Below the pieces are notes generated by a model. The model did no database searches. It saw nothing but the letters and a program-made list of their open reading frames with translations, and was not told the origin of the DNA. A DNA stretch of 55,330 nt from assembly GCA_021014945.1 (NCBI GenBank), contig MU266520.1, forward strand, positions 1 through 55,330, read 5' to 3'. This DNA is from Leucogyrophana mollusca. Its lineage: Eukaryota; Basidiomycota; Agaricomycetes; Boletales. The position numbers and the translations under genes were made by a program. How positions within the stretch are numbered: the first letter of the stretch is position 1; each line of letters opens with the position of its first letter. Positions 1 to 12,835 of the stretch are shown in pieces.

Positions 1-274
1 GTTGTCATTATCCGGTATATTCACGTCTACGGTTTTACGCATTACGGCCTGTTGGTCACTTGTTGACTGACGTTATTCTATTGTCGCTCTCCAACCTGCT
101 TTTGTTGATCATTCTTGGTTAACAGAGTAGCGCTCATCCTATTACTCCCTTGACTGGACTTTTGGGTGGTAGCAAGTGTATCCATCCCACGAACAACCAG
201 ACTACCCAACCGATCTCTGTTGTATGTTCCGTTGGAGTCTGGGGTGTTGGTTTGTGTTTGTTTTCTAGCACAGA

Positions 275-2229
275 TCACATCAAGATCGACACCGTCCAAA
301 CTTTGGACGTCTGAATAACGTGCTTCAGGTACTTCATGTCCTTTTCAGAGCCAAGATATTTGCTGAATGGATCACTCCAGTGAATAGAGGGCCTAAACAA
401 AAGAGCGTCAGCATAACCCAGAAGCGTTGTAGCAGATATACCACTGACCGACTGATAGAGTATTCGGAAATTGCAGGAATCACAGACCAAGTATCTGTGG
501 TCTTGTTCAGACGATATGCATGAGTAGCACGCCAATGGGCCCGCAAGTTCTCAGAGAACAGTGATCCATATGCCCCGGGATCCAACCAGGTCCGGTGAGA
601 GACAGAAGCTAAGTGGCCCTTGTCAGAACAACTCTTGTACACATTCAAAAGATTGAATGATGTCCACGTACCTTCTGCAAAATGTTGAGAAAGTGGATCG
701 AGGCTGTAATGAGCAGCCTTTGATGAAGCTAGGCCGATGCGGAGGATATCCCACTCCGAGTGACCAAAGATCAGAGGTCCTAGGTCAGCTTCAGTATTCT
801 TGAAGGCCTCGCAGACCAGGGATGGCTCAAATGGGTCGTATAGGTCAAGGGTGTCGCTCCGAGACCAGTGGCCATCTGGCAAGTCAATCACCAATCTGTT
901 TTGGGCTGCAACAACAGACTCAAACACCACTATGAGACGTCAGGATAGAACAAAGCCGAAAACAGTTGTACCTCAAATTTCTCTAAAAGGGTGTGCATCC
1001 GGGGCAACAGCTGCATGCACTGCTTACCCCATACATCCAACTGGTCAGTGTATTTCATTCGCTGGTTTATGTCAGCTGCAAGTGTGTATCCGTGCAGACA
1101 ACGCTTCACAAATGTCCTGTGTGCTATTAGTTCATCGGCCTAGTCAAGCCCAAACTAATTAACACTCACCACAGGTTTGCATGCGCTTCTGCTGCGAACT
1201 GATAGAACGCGTAACACAGACGTGCAGTTCGTGATGCTGACGTGAACACTTCATCCTCTGTTAACGAAGGGGAGAGTGCTAGAGAAATGCAACTGAGCGT
1301 CATCAGTATCAGTGAAGTACTTGCCGTACCTGCTTTATTGAAGATTTCACAAACACTGTAAACCCCGACACCCGGAAAGATGTCAGATGCTTGCCGCACC
1401 ACTGTCATGGCTGGCCTGTCCCTATTCTTGCCTTCACGAGACTTCATCCATCCGACTAGACCCACGAGAAAGGCGTGGAATTCCGTAAACACATCTGGAT
1501 GCTGAGCTGGCAGACCACTTCGTGTGAGGGACCAATGTGCCTGTGTTTCCGGTAAGAAGATGCCTGACGAAGACAGGGATGGACGAAACAACAAACCGCA
1601 ATGATATTATCCATGGTGGTAAATGCTAGTACGTAGTCTTGGAATTCAATAGCAAGGCCAATCTTGAAACCACGCTTCTGCAAAGTGTCGAACAGCGCCG
1701 GTGAGAATCAATGGTAATAATGCAGAGCATATCAAATGTCTTACCCAGTTGTCAACGCAGCATATTCCCTGTTCCCAGTCAACGCGGGTATATATCTGAG
1801 CACAAGTGTGCGTGAAGAGCTGGATCTGAGGAGCGCTCAGGTGTAAGGTAGCCGCCGACTCGAGAATACATATAAAGGATGACAACATACCTGCAACCAT
1901 TGTCTATCAAGATTAAGGATGACATTTCGAGCCGAGAACTCGACGTCGACAAGGCAGAGCCCACACTGTGAAATCGGAAGGCCGCTGTTGGCAAAGGCAC
2001 TCGGATATACCTGCTTCTGGGAATTGAGCTGTCCTCGTTTGACCTTCGATGCATCGTCCATTATGTAGACGTATCCTCGTGAAGCGCAGCTTGTTTTGGG
2101 AGCTTTCTTGACTTCTTTGTCGGTCGGGTCGATCCAAAGGTTAAGTACAGCAAGAGACCCGAGAGGCTGAGACGAGAGAAAGTGGCGAATGGTTTCCCCG
2201 GCAATGAGTGATTCACGGTATTCCGGCAT
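275..2229 (-). CDS. Unrecognised multi-exon gene, hypothetical protein
   Basis: I do not recognise this protein. A chain of minus-strand open segments can be read as one spliced gene. The start is the ATG at 2229 (MPEYRESLIAGETIRHFLSS). Exon 1 ends at 1891 before GTATGT, and the next exon (1858-1745) keeps the same phase and ends before GTAAGA. Further coding-like blocks lie near 1680-1620, 1570-1340, 1310-1170, 1100-950 and 930-275. The block near 1100-950 reads ADINQRMKYTDQLDVWGKQC. Composition is that of a soluble protein of mixed charge, with no signal peptide or motif I know. The junctions near 1590 and 440 do not join cleanly in my hands, so the exon map is approximate. A misassembled or decaying gene cannot be excluded. 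Confidence 0.42.
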
Positions 2230-3655
2230 GACAGACTGTGAAACAAACCAAATTGCCAGAAAGACGTGCGAGGACACAGAGAGCAAGCAAGCAAATGTCG
2301 AGCTACTGGGACGCGACTTTTTTCGACGCACAGAAACACGTCCCGCGTTCTCACGTGACTCAAGATATTCACATTAACGCTGTACACATTAATAATTATT
2401 AACCCAAGTCCAACGCTGCCTGGGGTCACCGATTCAACCAGCCACTGGCACCAGATGCCGCAGTGATTAACCGAGCGTGACCGTCCGGCTTTCCATAGCT
2501 GTCAGTGTGAAGGAGCTTGAAGGGCACTTTCGAACTCCGAATCCGAACAAGAGTTCAACACCGCGCCGTGATGCACTTTGCTAAGTATGTACTCTGTATA
2601 TTACTTAAGGTTCTTCATTCTCCTCATGCATCCGCCAGGAAACCAATTGAACTCATAGTTTGGATGCCAAGTTAATCTATCCGTGTCAAAAGCCGGAACT
2701 CCTAGCTCCCAGCCTTATATCGCACAGGATTACCTATTGCTGCAGTACTTGGGAGTGCAAAATCGCGGTCCCGCGCTCTTGCCTACACACAAGCCAGACT
2801 TGAGCCCCTTGAAGTAAGTGCCGTTTTCATGTTATAGTTTTGAAGATCATCTCTCGAAGAACCCCACTTTGCTTCTTCGTGGTACCTGTACTTGGATCTG
2901 CCTTCGGAGTGTTCCTGAGGGTTCCTGACCACAGATTACAGTTGCATCGTAACCTTTTGGTTGGCCTATGTATTTTCCTTTCACTCACAACGGATCCTGT
3001 ACCGAGGTCGAGGCGGCATTGGTGCATTTTATAAACACCAGAAATTATGGAGACTGCTGTAGTGGTAGGCTAACCCCAGCTCTGTCCTCACCCTCGATGA
3101 TAAGAGGCAACAGAGGAAGGAAACAGCCCTCCTGAGGTTTGTGTTTCGAGGTAGAGCAATCCACCTTTTCAACCATTTGCACGGGGGCCAGCGCTTCCCA
3201 GAACCCACAGTATGATATCAACGCTGAGGATATTTCCTTCATAAACCCCGACAATAACACGACGTTCATCCGTTCACCCGCTTTTCACGTGACCATCGAT
3301 CATCAGTGAAGTGCGCGTGACGCTTCCTTCCCACCGCGTAACAGCCCAGTACATACAGCCTGAACCTGGCTAGTGGAATGAACTCGGCGTATGCATCCAG
3401 GTAAGCCCAACTGCTCCAGCACATATCAACTGCCAGCGCCATTTTCCACCACCACGCCAGTATCGACGCACTTCGGTGCGACCTCGGTTGGGAATGGGAG
3501 GCGCAGGGCTCCATTTAACTCTGTGTGAAGGCTTCGCAGGTAAATTACTTTACAAGACATATTTTTAACATGCTGACAAGAAGCTCAACGACGTACATAA
3601 AAGCCTTGGGCGGGGTAGCTTCAATTCCCAGTGGTAACTGCTCTTCTCGCACAAA
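2230..3655. other. Intergenic region
   Basis: About 1.4 kb lies between two divergent genes: the hypothetical protein on the left and the GH5 endoglucanase on the right. It therefore carries both 5' regulatory regions. Only short overlapping open frames without recognisable motifs are present. I see no repeat, RNA gene or further exon. Confidence 0.5.
3595..3603 (+). promoter_or_regulatory. TATA-like element of the GH5 endoglucanase gene
   Basis: The sequence ACATAAAAG lies about 55 bp upstream of the endoglucanase ATG at 3656, a usual distance for a fungal TATA-like box. Inference from position and sequence only. Confidence 0.35.
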
Positions 3656-5312
3656 ATGGCCTTCAAGAACCTGTACGCCTTCGTTGCCGCTGCCCTCAGT
3701 GCTGCTGCCGTTCAGGCGCAAACTTTCCAGCAGTTGACTTTTGCTGGTGTCAACATCGCTGGTTTTGGTACGCGCGCTACTCGTGATTCATCGATAGCCA
3801 TCTCTGACACCCGAGAACAGACTTTGGCTGTGGTACTGATGGGACATGCGATATCACTCAGGTCACTCCCCCATTGTTGCAGCTGGGTGGTAAGCGGACC
3901 GGCATCAGGATAACCTATCTGGTACCATTGACGCTATTCAACCCTCAGGTTCTGATGGTCTCGGCGAGATGACCCATTTCGTCAACGATGATGGCTACAA
4001 CATTTTCCGTCTCCCTGTCGGCTGGCAATACCTCACCTACAACCAAAGCACTGGTACCCTTAACGAAACCCAGTTTGCCAACTACAACATGCTCGTGTCG
4101 GCATGTTTGAGCGTTGGGGCCCACTGCGAGATTGATATCCACAACTACGCACGGTACGACGGAGAGGTGTGTTAATTAAACTTCGCAAAATGAAATAGCC
4201 TGATCAGGGCGATAGATCATTGGCCAAGGTGGACCTACCAACGAGGTGTTCGCCGAGCTCTGGTACAACATTGCATCGTACTGGAAAGATGAGGCAAACG
4301 TTGTCTTCGGAGTGTACGTCACATTGCACTGTTATATTCCCCTCGCTCACATAGAAGCATTGCCATCGCAGGATGAACGAGGTCAGTGATAATGTCTTTC
4401 TTCTCTGTTTCAAGACCCTGATAAACTTCGCTGAATCTAGCCCCATGATTTGCCTGTGCGTACAATTGACCTTGTTTGTATCATTTTTCCTTGCTTACAG
4501 CAAAGATTAGAGCATCCCCATGTGGGCAGAATCGGTAAGCACATAAAATGTGGAATTCATCAAGCTCCTAAGCTAACTGTCTTCGTTGCCCAGGTTCAAT
4601 ATGCTGTCACCGCTATTCGTGACGCGGGGTACGTGATGGTGCTAGGCTCATGCGTCCCCGTGGCTGATCCGCTCTGGCGCCCCGTAGAGCCACTTCTCAG
4701 ATCATTCTTCTCCCTGGTGACGACTACACGTCTGCTGAGACTTTCGTCTCTGGCGGTTCTGCCGCGGCTCTCAACATGGTTGTTAACCCCGACGGCACTA
4801 AGACCAACCTGGTCATGGATGTACACAAGTACCTCGATTACGACAACTCGTAAGTGACCTCAGCCATCTCTGAGTCCGTTCGTTAATGATGTGCGATATC
4901 CAGGGGAACACATGCCGCATGTGTGACTAACAACATCGCCGATGCCTGGTACCCTCTCTCGACTTGGTTGCGCGAGAACGGCCGTCAAGCCCTTAACACT
5001 GAGACTGGTGGAGGCGACGTTGACTCTTGTGTTGGCTACCTCTCCCAGCAGATCGGTTACCAGGCTGCCAACTCCGATGGTGAATTATTCTTGTCGGTCT
5101 GTCTATCTTCACTCCCGTTCTGATTCTTTACGCCCGCAGTCATCCTCGGCTACCTCGGCTGGGCAGCTGGTAGTTTCGCGACCGACTACATCCTCTCCGA
5201 GACGCCTTACCTCAACGGCACAGTCTGGACCGACCAGTTGCTTGTCTCCATGGCCATGTCTCCCAACACCAACATGTTGGTTGTCGGCTCCGTCAACATG
5301 ACGTCCGCCTGA
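3656..5312 (+). CDS. Secreted endo-beta-1,4-glucanase, glycoside hydrolase family 5
   Basis: This is a secreted endoglucanase that cuts internal beta-1,4 bonds of cellulose outside the cell. It begins with a signal peptide (MAFKNLYAFVAAALSAAAVQ, cleavage after AQA). The GH5 domain follows directly, with no CBM1 or linker. Seen in order: FAGVNIAG, then DFGCGTDGTCD after the first intron (3768-3820), FRLPVGW, HCEIDIHNYAR, IIGQGGPTNE, MNE followed by PHDLP (acid/base Glu codon 4379-4381), MDVHKYLDYDNS, and LNTETGGG with the nucleophile Glu at 5001-5003. About eight short introns interrupt it and all checked junctions keep frame, for example G|GTACGC...CAG|AC. The motifs resemble Trichoderma Cel5A-type (GH5_5) enzymes. 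It converges on the GH1 beta-glucosidase, which would finish digestion of its products. Family is secure; subfamily and exact micro-exons are inferred. Confidence 0.92.
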
Positions 5313-5838
5313 GTGTGATGCGAGGAAGGATTCAATATTAGCTCAAGGACATTAATACCTGGCATATATTTATGTAGAGCATCTCCTGACTCGGGGAAAC
5401 CACAACACGGAAACTTTCTTGAAAATATGCAGTCTGATGGGGAAAGCCCTTGGGAAACAAGCCAGAACTCTCCATGGCAGCGTGGCCAGCAAGGACTTGA
5501 TGCTTTGCGTTTCGGCACCAAGTCACGAAGCTAAAGCACTGCAGAGTAACAATTAGGACGAAGAAAGCACCGAAACCCCAGAGGGCAAGGAACTTGATAG
5601 GATATAAGAGAATGAGATTAGCTTGAAACTTAAGCTTCTACCATCTTTTAATTTTATACCATGGACCACGCCGACAAGTCTAGTTGACAATGCTGGTGGG
5701 AGACTGTTGAGTGCGGTAGTCCTAAAGTTGTTTCGGGCGCTGCCAGTCACGAACATCACAGAGTGCGTTGCATTTATACAACAAGTCCTTGAATGGATGC
5801 TTTAATAGTACAAGAGTAGATTCACCACACGAGAAGCC
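5313..5838. other. Shared 3' region of the GH5 and GH1 genes
   Basis: This 526-bp stretch separates the stop codons of two convergent genes. It should hold both 3' UTRs and polyadenylation signals. No coding or repeat signal is seen. Confidence 0.5.
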
Positions 5839-8128
<2,290 letters not shown>

Positions 8129-8733
8129 GGTAACGACTTGATACGTGTGGGCACTTAGATAGGATGAAGGCGTTTGTTTGGGGTAGAACTCTCATTTAAA
8201 TAAGTTGCGGAGGGTGGGGACGGTCACATGCATCCGGGGTAACATCGGCAATGCTTCGAAGACGACGCAAGTTTGAGGAGCGTAGATGCAACTACTTATA
8301 GCAAGAAGTCTCAAGACGGTTAGAACCAGTTTTGTTTTGCGGACCGAATAGGGGATGATTCGAGCTGGCTAAACAGTACTTGAAGTCTACGTAGCAGCGA
8401 GCCGCACTGATGGAGTTCAGACGCCGATAGAATGGCGTCAGATCATAGGCCGTACTCGACCTCGCGTAATGGAGAGTGATGGTGACGACAAGTAATAGAA
8501 GCATCAACGTGTAGTGAGCTCCTGGGTTGTGGCAAAGCTCGAACCCCAAGGTTCAAGTTGGTACCAGCTGGGTGGTTCGCACTGTTTACGGTTGTTGAAT
8601 TCGAAAGCCTCCGCCTTCCTTTTCTGGAGGGAAGGAACTTACCTCTTCTGCCAGTACTTGGTTGTGTTGACCAGCTTCAGTCGCTTTCGGAGAGATCAAA
8701 CTTTAAAGTGCAGCGCGTATTTTACTCGCCGGG
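8129..8733. other. Divergent intergenic region (GH1 / SEH1)
   Basis: About 600 bp lies between the start codons of the beta-glucosidase (-) and SEH1 (+), so it must hold both promoters. A T/A-rich stretch near 8190-8205 on the GH1 side could serve as a core promoter element. No other feature is seen. Confidence 0.45.
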
Positions 8734-10352
8734 ATGATTCAGACAGGTCTAATACAAAGTGCGCATAACGATCTGGTCACTGACGTGTCCTACGACTTCT
8801 ATGGCCTTCGCCTTGCAACCTGTAGTCTCGACCAGAGGTACGAACCCATGAGAAGTGCCCTCTCCGGTGTCGTAACAACCTGCCTGATAGAATCAAAGTA
8901 TGGCAACTTGACGAAAGCAATGGGAACTGGAGCGTAGAGGATGACTGGAAGGTAAGGCACTTTGCGATGGGCTGGCCTGCGACCTACTCTAAATTGTATA
9001 CCCCGTAGGCTCATGATGCTGCAGTATCGAAGCTCAGCTGGGCACATCCAGAATTTGGGACGATCTTGGCATCTTCCTCTTTCGACCGCACTGTCAAAGT
9101 TTGGGAGCAGACTTCCTATGGTGCACAAGGGGAATCGCAACCAAATGGTGCATCTCAACAACAGCCGACCCCATCATCTTCTAGGTGGATGGAGAGAGCC
9201 GTACTAGTTGAAGCTCGAGGCACGGTTCGTGCAGTTGAATTTGCACCTCACCATTTCGGCTTAAAACTGGTACGTTTCCGCTCGAGCTAGCTAAGGGAAC
9301 GCGTTCTCATTCTCTTCTCCCTAACACGCGTTGCTAGGCCACCATCTCATCCGACAATCAACTTCGTATATACGAATGCCTGGAGCAATCTTCTCTGTCA
9401 AATTGGCAGCTATCGGAAGAAGTGGACGTGCTTGCACTTCCCTCCTCGTCCTCACAGTCATCTCACTCTGTGGCATTTGCCACCCCAACGCAAACAAGCG
9501 CAGCTCTCGATAGCGCTTCCGCATCGCTGGTCGCACAGGCCTTACAACAGTCCCAAGCGCCGTTTGGACAAAGCCGGCCTGGGATGGGCAATCGAGAAGC
9601 AGATGGAGGATGGTGTATATCCTGGTGCAAAGATCGCTATTGGGGCGAGCTCATTGCCACAGGCTGTGGTATATCTGGCGTCATCAAAGTCAGTTCTAAG
9701 CGCGTTTCATTGTTGTCCTTCTTAGTGTTTTCCTGCCAGATTATCCAAATCTCGCCGTCCCGTCGCCCAGCAACGCTACTTGCCTTGACATTGGACGCCT
9801 CGCCCGCTTCACACGCGGTATCGTCGGAAACCACAACTGCTGCAGACGCTGACGTACCGACCCCATATGCTGTTACGTCCGTCGCATGGGCACCGTCTTG
9901 CGGACGTTCATACCATCTCATAGCCACAGGCAGCCGCGATGGCCATGTGAGGATATGGCGAGTTAAACCGTCTGAAGATGGTGATGTGGATGATGGAGAG
10001 GGAGGTGATCCCAAGTGGACAGGGAGCGTGGTGGCTGATTTTGACCATCATAAGTGTGTCCTTCGATGCTCTCATGGTGCCAGCACCTCACTATCCATGT
10101 TCAGGTCTGCGGTGGGGAGAGTTGAATGGAACATCACCGGGTTGGTTCACGTTTCTTACTTTGTACCATGTTTACTGATCCTCGGCCATTCGCAGGACTG
10201 TGCTGTCTTCCGCCGGGAACGATGGGCGTGTGCGACTTTGGAAGGCCACTGTTGGCAATGTCTGGAGGCCCGCCGGGAGCGTCGGTGTTGAGCAGACTGA
10301 AGATCAGCAGGACGCGGATGTAAACATGGACGAGAATGTTGTAGCAGACTAA
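8734..10352 (+). CDS. SEH1: Nucleoporin SEH1-like WD40 protein
   Basis: SEH1 is a WD40 beta-propeller subunit of the Y (Nup107-160/Nup84) complex of the nuclear pore. In fungi it is also part of the SEA/GATOR2 complex at the vacuole. The start MIQTGLIQSAHNDLVTDVSY leads into the first blade. Exon 1 ends at 8837 with GTACG, and the phase-2 join gives CSLDQRIKVWQLDE. Later blades: AHDAAVSKLSWAHPEFGTIL, SSSFDRTVKVWE, ATISSDNQLRIYECLEQ, a long insert with Ser/Gln-rich sequence, then ATGSRDGHVRIWRVKP and SAGNDGRVRLWKATVGNVWR. The order and the short-propeller layout fit SEH1 better than SEC13, its close relative. The protein ends in an acidic tail. The next gene begins 245 bp downstream on the same strand. 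Confidence 0.88.
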
Positions 10353-10596
10353 TGTCCTTGATGGCTGGGCACAATAGCACCTCTTCAAATTTAAGTCTTA
10401 GCGCTGGGCGGCAACTGGGCGGTAGTCCATTCCGTGGGTCGAATGCGACGGGTGCCCGAGCCGACGCCGGTCCGGCCGCTTACCTTCTGTTCCTCATTCC
10501 GTTCGCACCATAAGATGCTAACATTGGTAACAGGTGACTATTGATTAATCCTCACAAACATCCCCGCATTTGCAAGGCAAGTTAACTGAAGGCAGC

Positions 10597-12101
10597 ATGT
10601 CATCCTCTGGGTCGTCTACATCTCTCTCAACGCAAGTTCAGCGTCTGACCTCAGTCGCTTCTCACATCAGGAACAACCGTTACAAGGTGGTGGTATGCCG
10701 AAATCTGGGGCCAGATGTCATGCCTCTTCTGGAGGAGCGTTCAGAGTTGGATGTGCGTTCATGATTTGTATACCTCGATCATGGTTGCTAATTAATCTGC
10801 AATCGTGTGATTTAGCTTGTCGTATGGCCGGAAGATCGCGCTTGTGATCGAGCATGGTTGCTCGAGAATATCCAAGGAGCCGCTGGCGTCATCGTCATGC
10901 TTACAGATAAAGTACGCGGGGCCGTTTACTTAGAGGTCGCGAACTGAATTGCCATCATCGACAGGTTAACCCCGAGCTACTGGACAAAGGTATGTTCTAC
11001 AGCATCAAGTCTTGGTACCAACCTGATGACCTGGTGGACGTGTGTAGCGGGTCCCTCATTAAGAGTAGTGTCTACCATGTCTGTTGGATACGGTAAGTTG
11101 GAGCTGTAAGCGGTGCCTGATTGAAATTCTTATGCCCTACTCGTACAGAACACGTCGATCTTAAGGCTGCTGCACAACGCGGGCTGAAAGTCGGGTATAC
11201 CCCAGACGTTCTTACGGACGCAGGTAAGGGACTCTTACCAACTGTAATCCGCCGAACTAAACTGTGTTTCCAGTCGCCGATCTATCTGTCATGCTGGCAT
11301 TGATGGCGGGACGGAACGGAGGCATAGGAACCTCAGTCGTGCAAAACGGACATGCAAGTCACTTGCTCACTCACTCTGGCTGCGCTAGCTTACCGCTTCG
11401 TCTTGAAGTGGCAAAACTACTCCTGGGCACCTTTTGGTTTCTGCGGTCCTCAGTTGAGCACTACAGCTGCTTCTCCCACGAGAAAGATCGGTTTTCTAGG
11501 ATTCGGGCGTATTGCTCAAGCAACTCTTGCACGTCTCGTGCCGTTTGGTATCACCCATTGTCTGTATTCCTCTAACCCGTCCTCTCCGCCCAACCATGCG
11601 AGAGACGCGGAGCTATCTCGGAAATATAACCTGCAAGCTGTCGAGAAGGCGTCCGTGGACGAGGTTGCGAGGGAGAGCGACGTTTTGTTCGTTCTCGCTC
11701 CAGGGGGGGCCGATACGTATCATCTGGTGAATGAAGCCCTCTTGAAGAAAATGAAGAAGACGAGTATTATTGTTAACGCAAGCCGCGGTACACTTGTCGA
11801 CTCCGACGCCCTCGCAAAAGCTCTCAAAGAAGGGTGGATCTGGGGTGCTGGCTTGGATGTCGTTGAGGGAGAACCACACGTCCCCATCGATCACCCTCTT
11901 GTCAAAGAACCGAGGTGAGCTATCTCGGAATATAATGACCTGTCGCTAAATAACCACATCAGGTGCGTTATTGTGCCCCATATTGCAAGTGCCACGCTTG
12001 AGACGCGGAGGGACATGGCCACTCGTGCGGCGCAGAACCTGATAGCGGCTATCCTTGGAGTGCAGATGCCCGCGCAGGTTGACCTGGCAGGTTTCTCATG
12101 A
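10597..12101 (+). CDS. D-2-hydroxyacid dehydrogenase, glyoxylate/hydroxypyruvate reductase type
   Basis: This NAD(P)H-dependent enzyme probably reduces glyoxylate and/or hydroxypyruvate. The ATG at 10597 gives MSSSGSSTSLSTQVQRL. An in-frame upstream TTG is not a credible eukaryotic start. The substrate domain contains STMSVGYEHVDL. The Rossmann nucleotide loop reads KIGFLGFGRIAQATLARL. The catalytic Arg is in IIVNASRGTLVD, the Glu region is GLDVVEGEP, and the catalytic His is in VPHIASAT. About seven introns separate the parts; one of them (11354-11408) requires a GC donor. The fold and catalytic triad are clear. The exact substrate cannot be told from sequence alone, and other D-isomer dehydrogenases such as formate or phosphoglycerate dehydrogenase are less likely because their hallmark segments are missing. 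Confidence 0.88.
11354..11408 (+). other. GC-AG intron in the hydroxyacid dehydrogenase gene
   Basis: The 55-bp segment starts GCAAGT after QNGH and ends GAAG before WQNYSWAPFGF. Only this GC donor restores frame into the conserved nucleotide-binding half. The nearest GT (GTCACT) gives the wrong phase. GCAAGT matches the known consensus for minor GC-AG introns. Confidence 0.75.
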
Positions 12102-12835
12102 GTGCTGAGCTTTGTGCTTCAATTTAGGGTGTTGTCATCGTATCTCCCATGTGCACACATTCTTAACCCCTACCTGAACTGCAGTGGAACCATAATAAAA
12201 ACCAGCCGAAGCTCAGTTAGGTGGCTAAGGACCCTGCAGAACCCAACAACGCTGGTGACCGCCACGACACTATACGTTGTGGCCTGGAGCCCACACACAG
12301 TCCATTGAGTTAGTATTGTGCCCTGCTCTCGAATGATAACAAGGCCGAGTCAAACCTGCGCATTTTCGTCACGTCATGGTCGACCAACCGGACAGTTTTG
12401 TGTTGGCGTTGCACCTCCTGCAGGTATTCCCGAAACTTGCCGCTCTCATAACAAGAGCATGGAAAGTAGTCCGCCCTGAGTCTAGGATATTCAGCCTTCA
12501 GTTCGAAGCCATGCGTTGTCACGATTATCTTTGGACGTTATCTCGAGGTATCTTTTATCTGCGCACGTTCTTCGTCCTGCCATAGTGAGAGCACGATGCT
12601 TACTGTATGATCCGAACTTACGTTAAAAGGAGCTTTAAGATCAGGGTCTCCGCGTCAGGGTATCTTGGGTATACCTATGATAGCCAGATCGAGGTCATGA
12701 GAGTGTAGATAAAGGGTGGCGATGCAGTAAATTTACACTTGTTTATCTGATCGCGCCTCAAGATTTGGACGCGTCGTGACTCCAAAATTTTGCGAGCCTT
12801 TCTTCTGCTTGCCAACTGCTTGAAATTCCGCAGTC
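12102..12835. other. Intergenic region upstream of CTP synthase
   Basis: About 730 bp with the 3' end of the dehydrogenase gene and the promoter of the CTP synthase gene, both on the plus strand. I see no convincing extra gene, repeat or RNA. Confidence 0.5.

Noticed and set aside
8530..8600. Possible tRNA on the minus strand (GGTTCGAGC-like B box)
   Set aside because: No A box at the right spacing and no acceptor stem could be paired.
8734..10352. SEC13 instead of SEH1
   Set aside because: The long insert between blades and the N- and C-terminal blade sequences fit SEH1 better.
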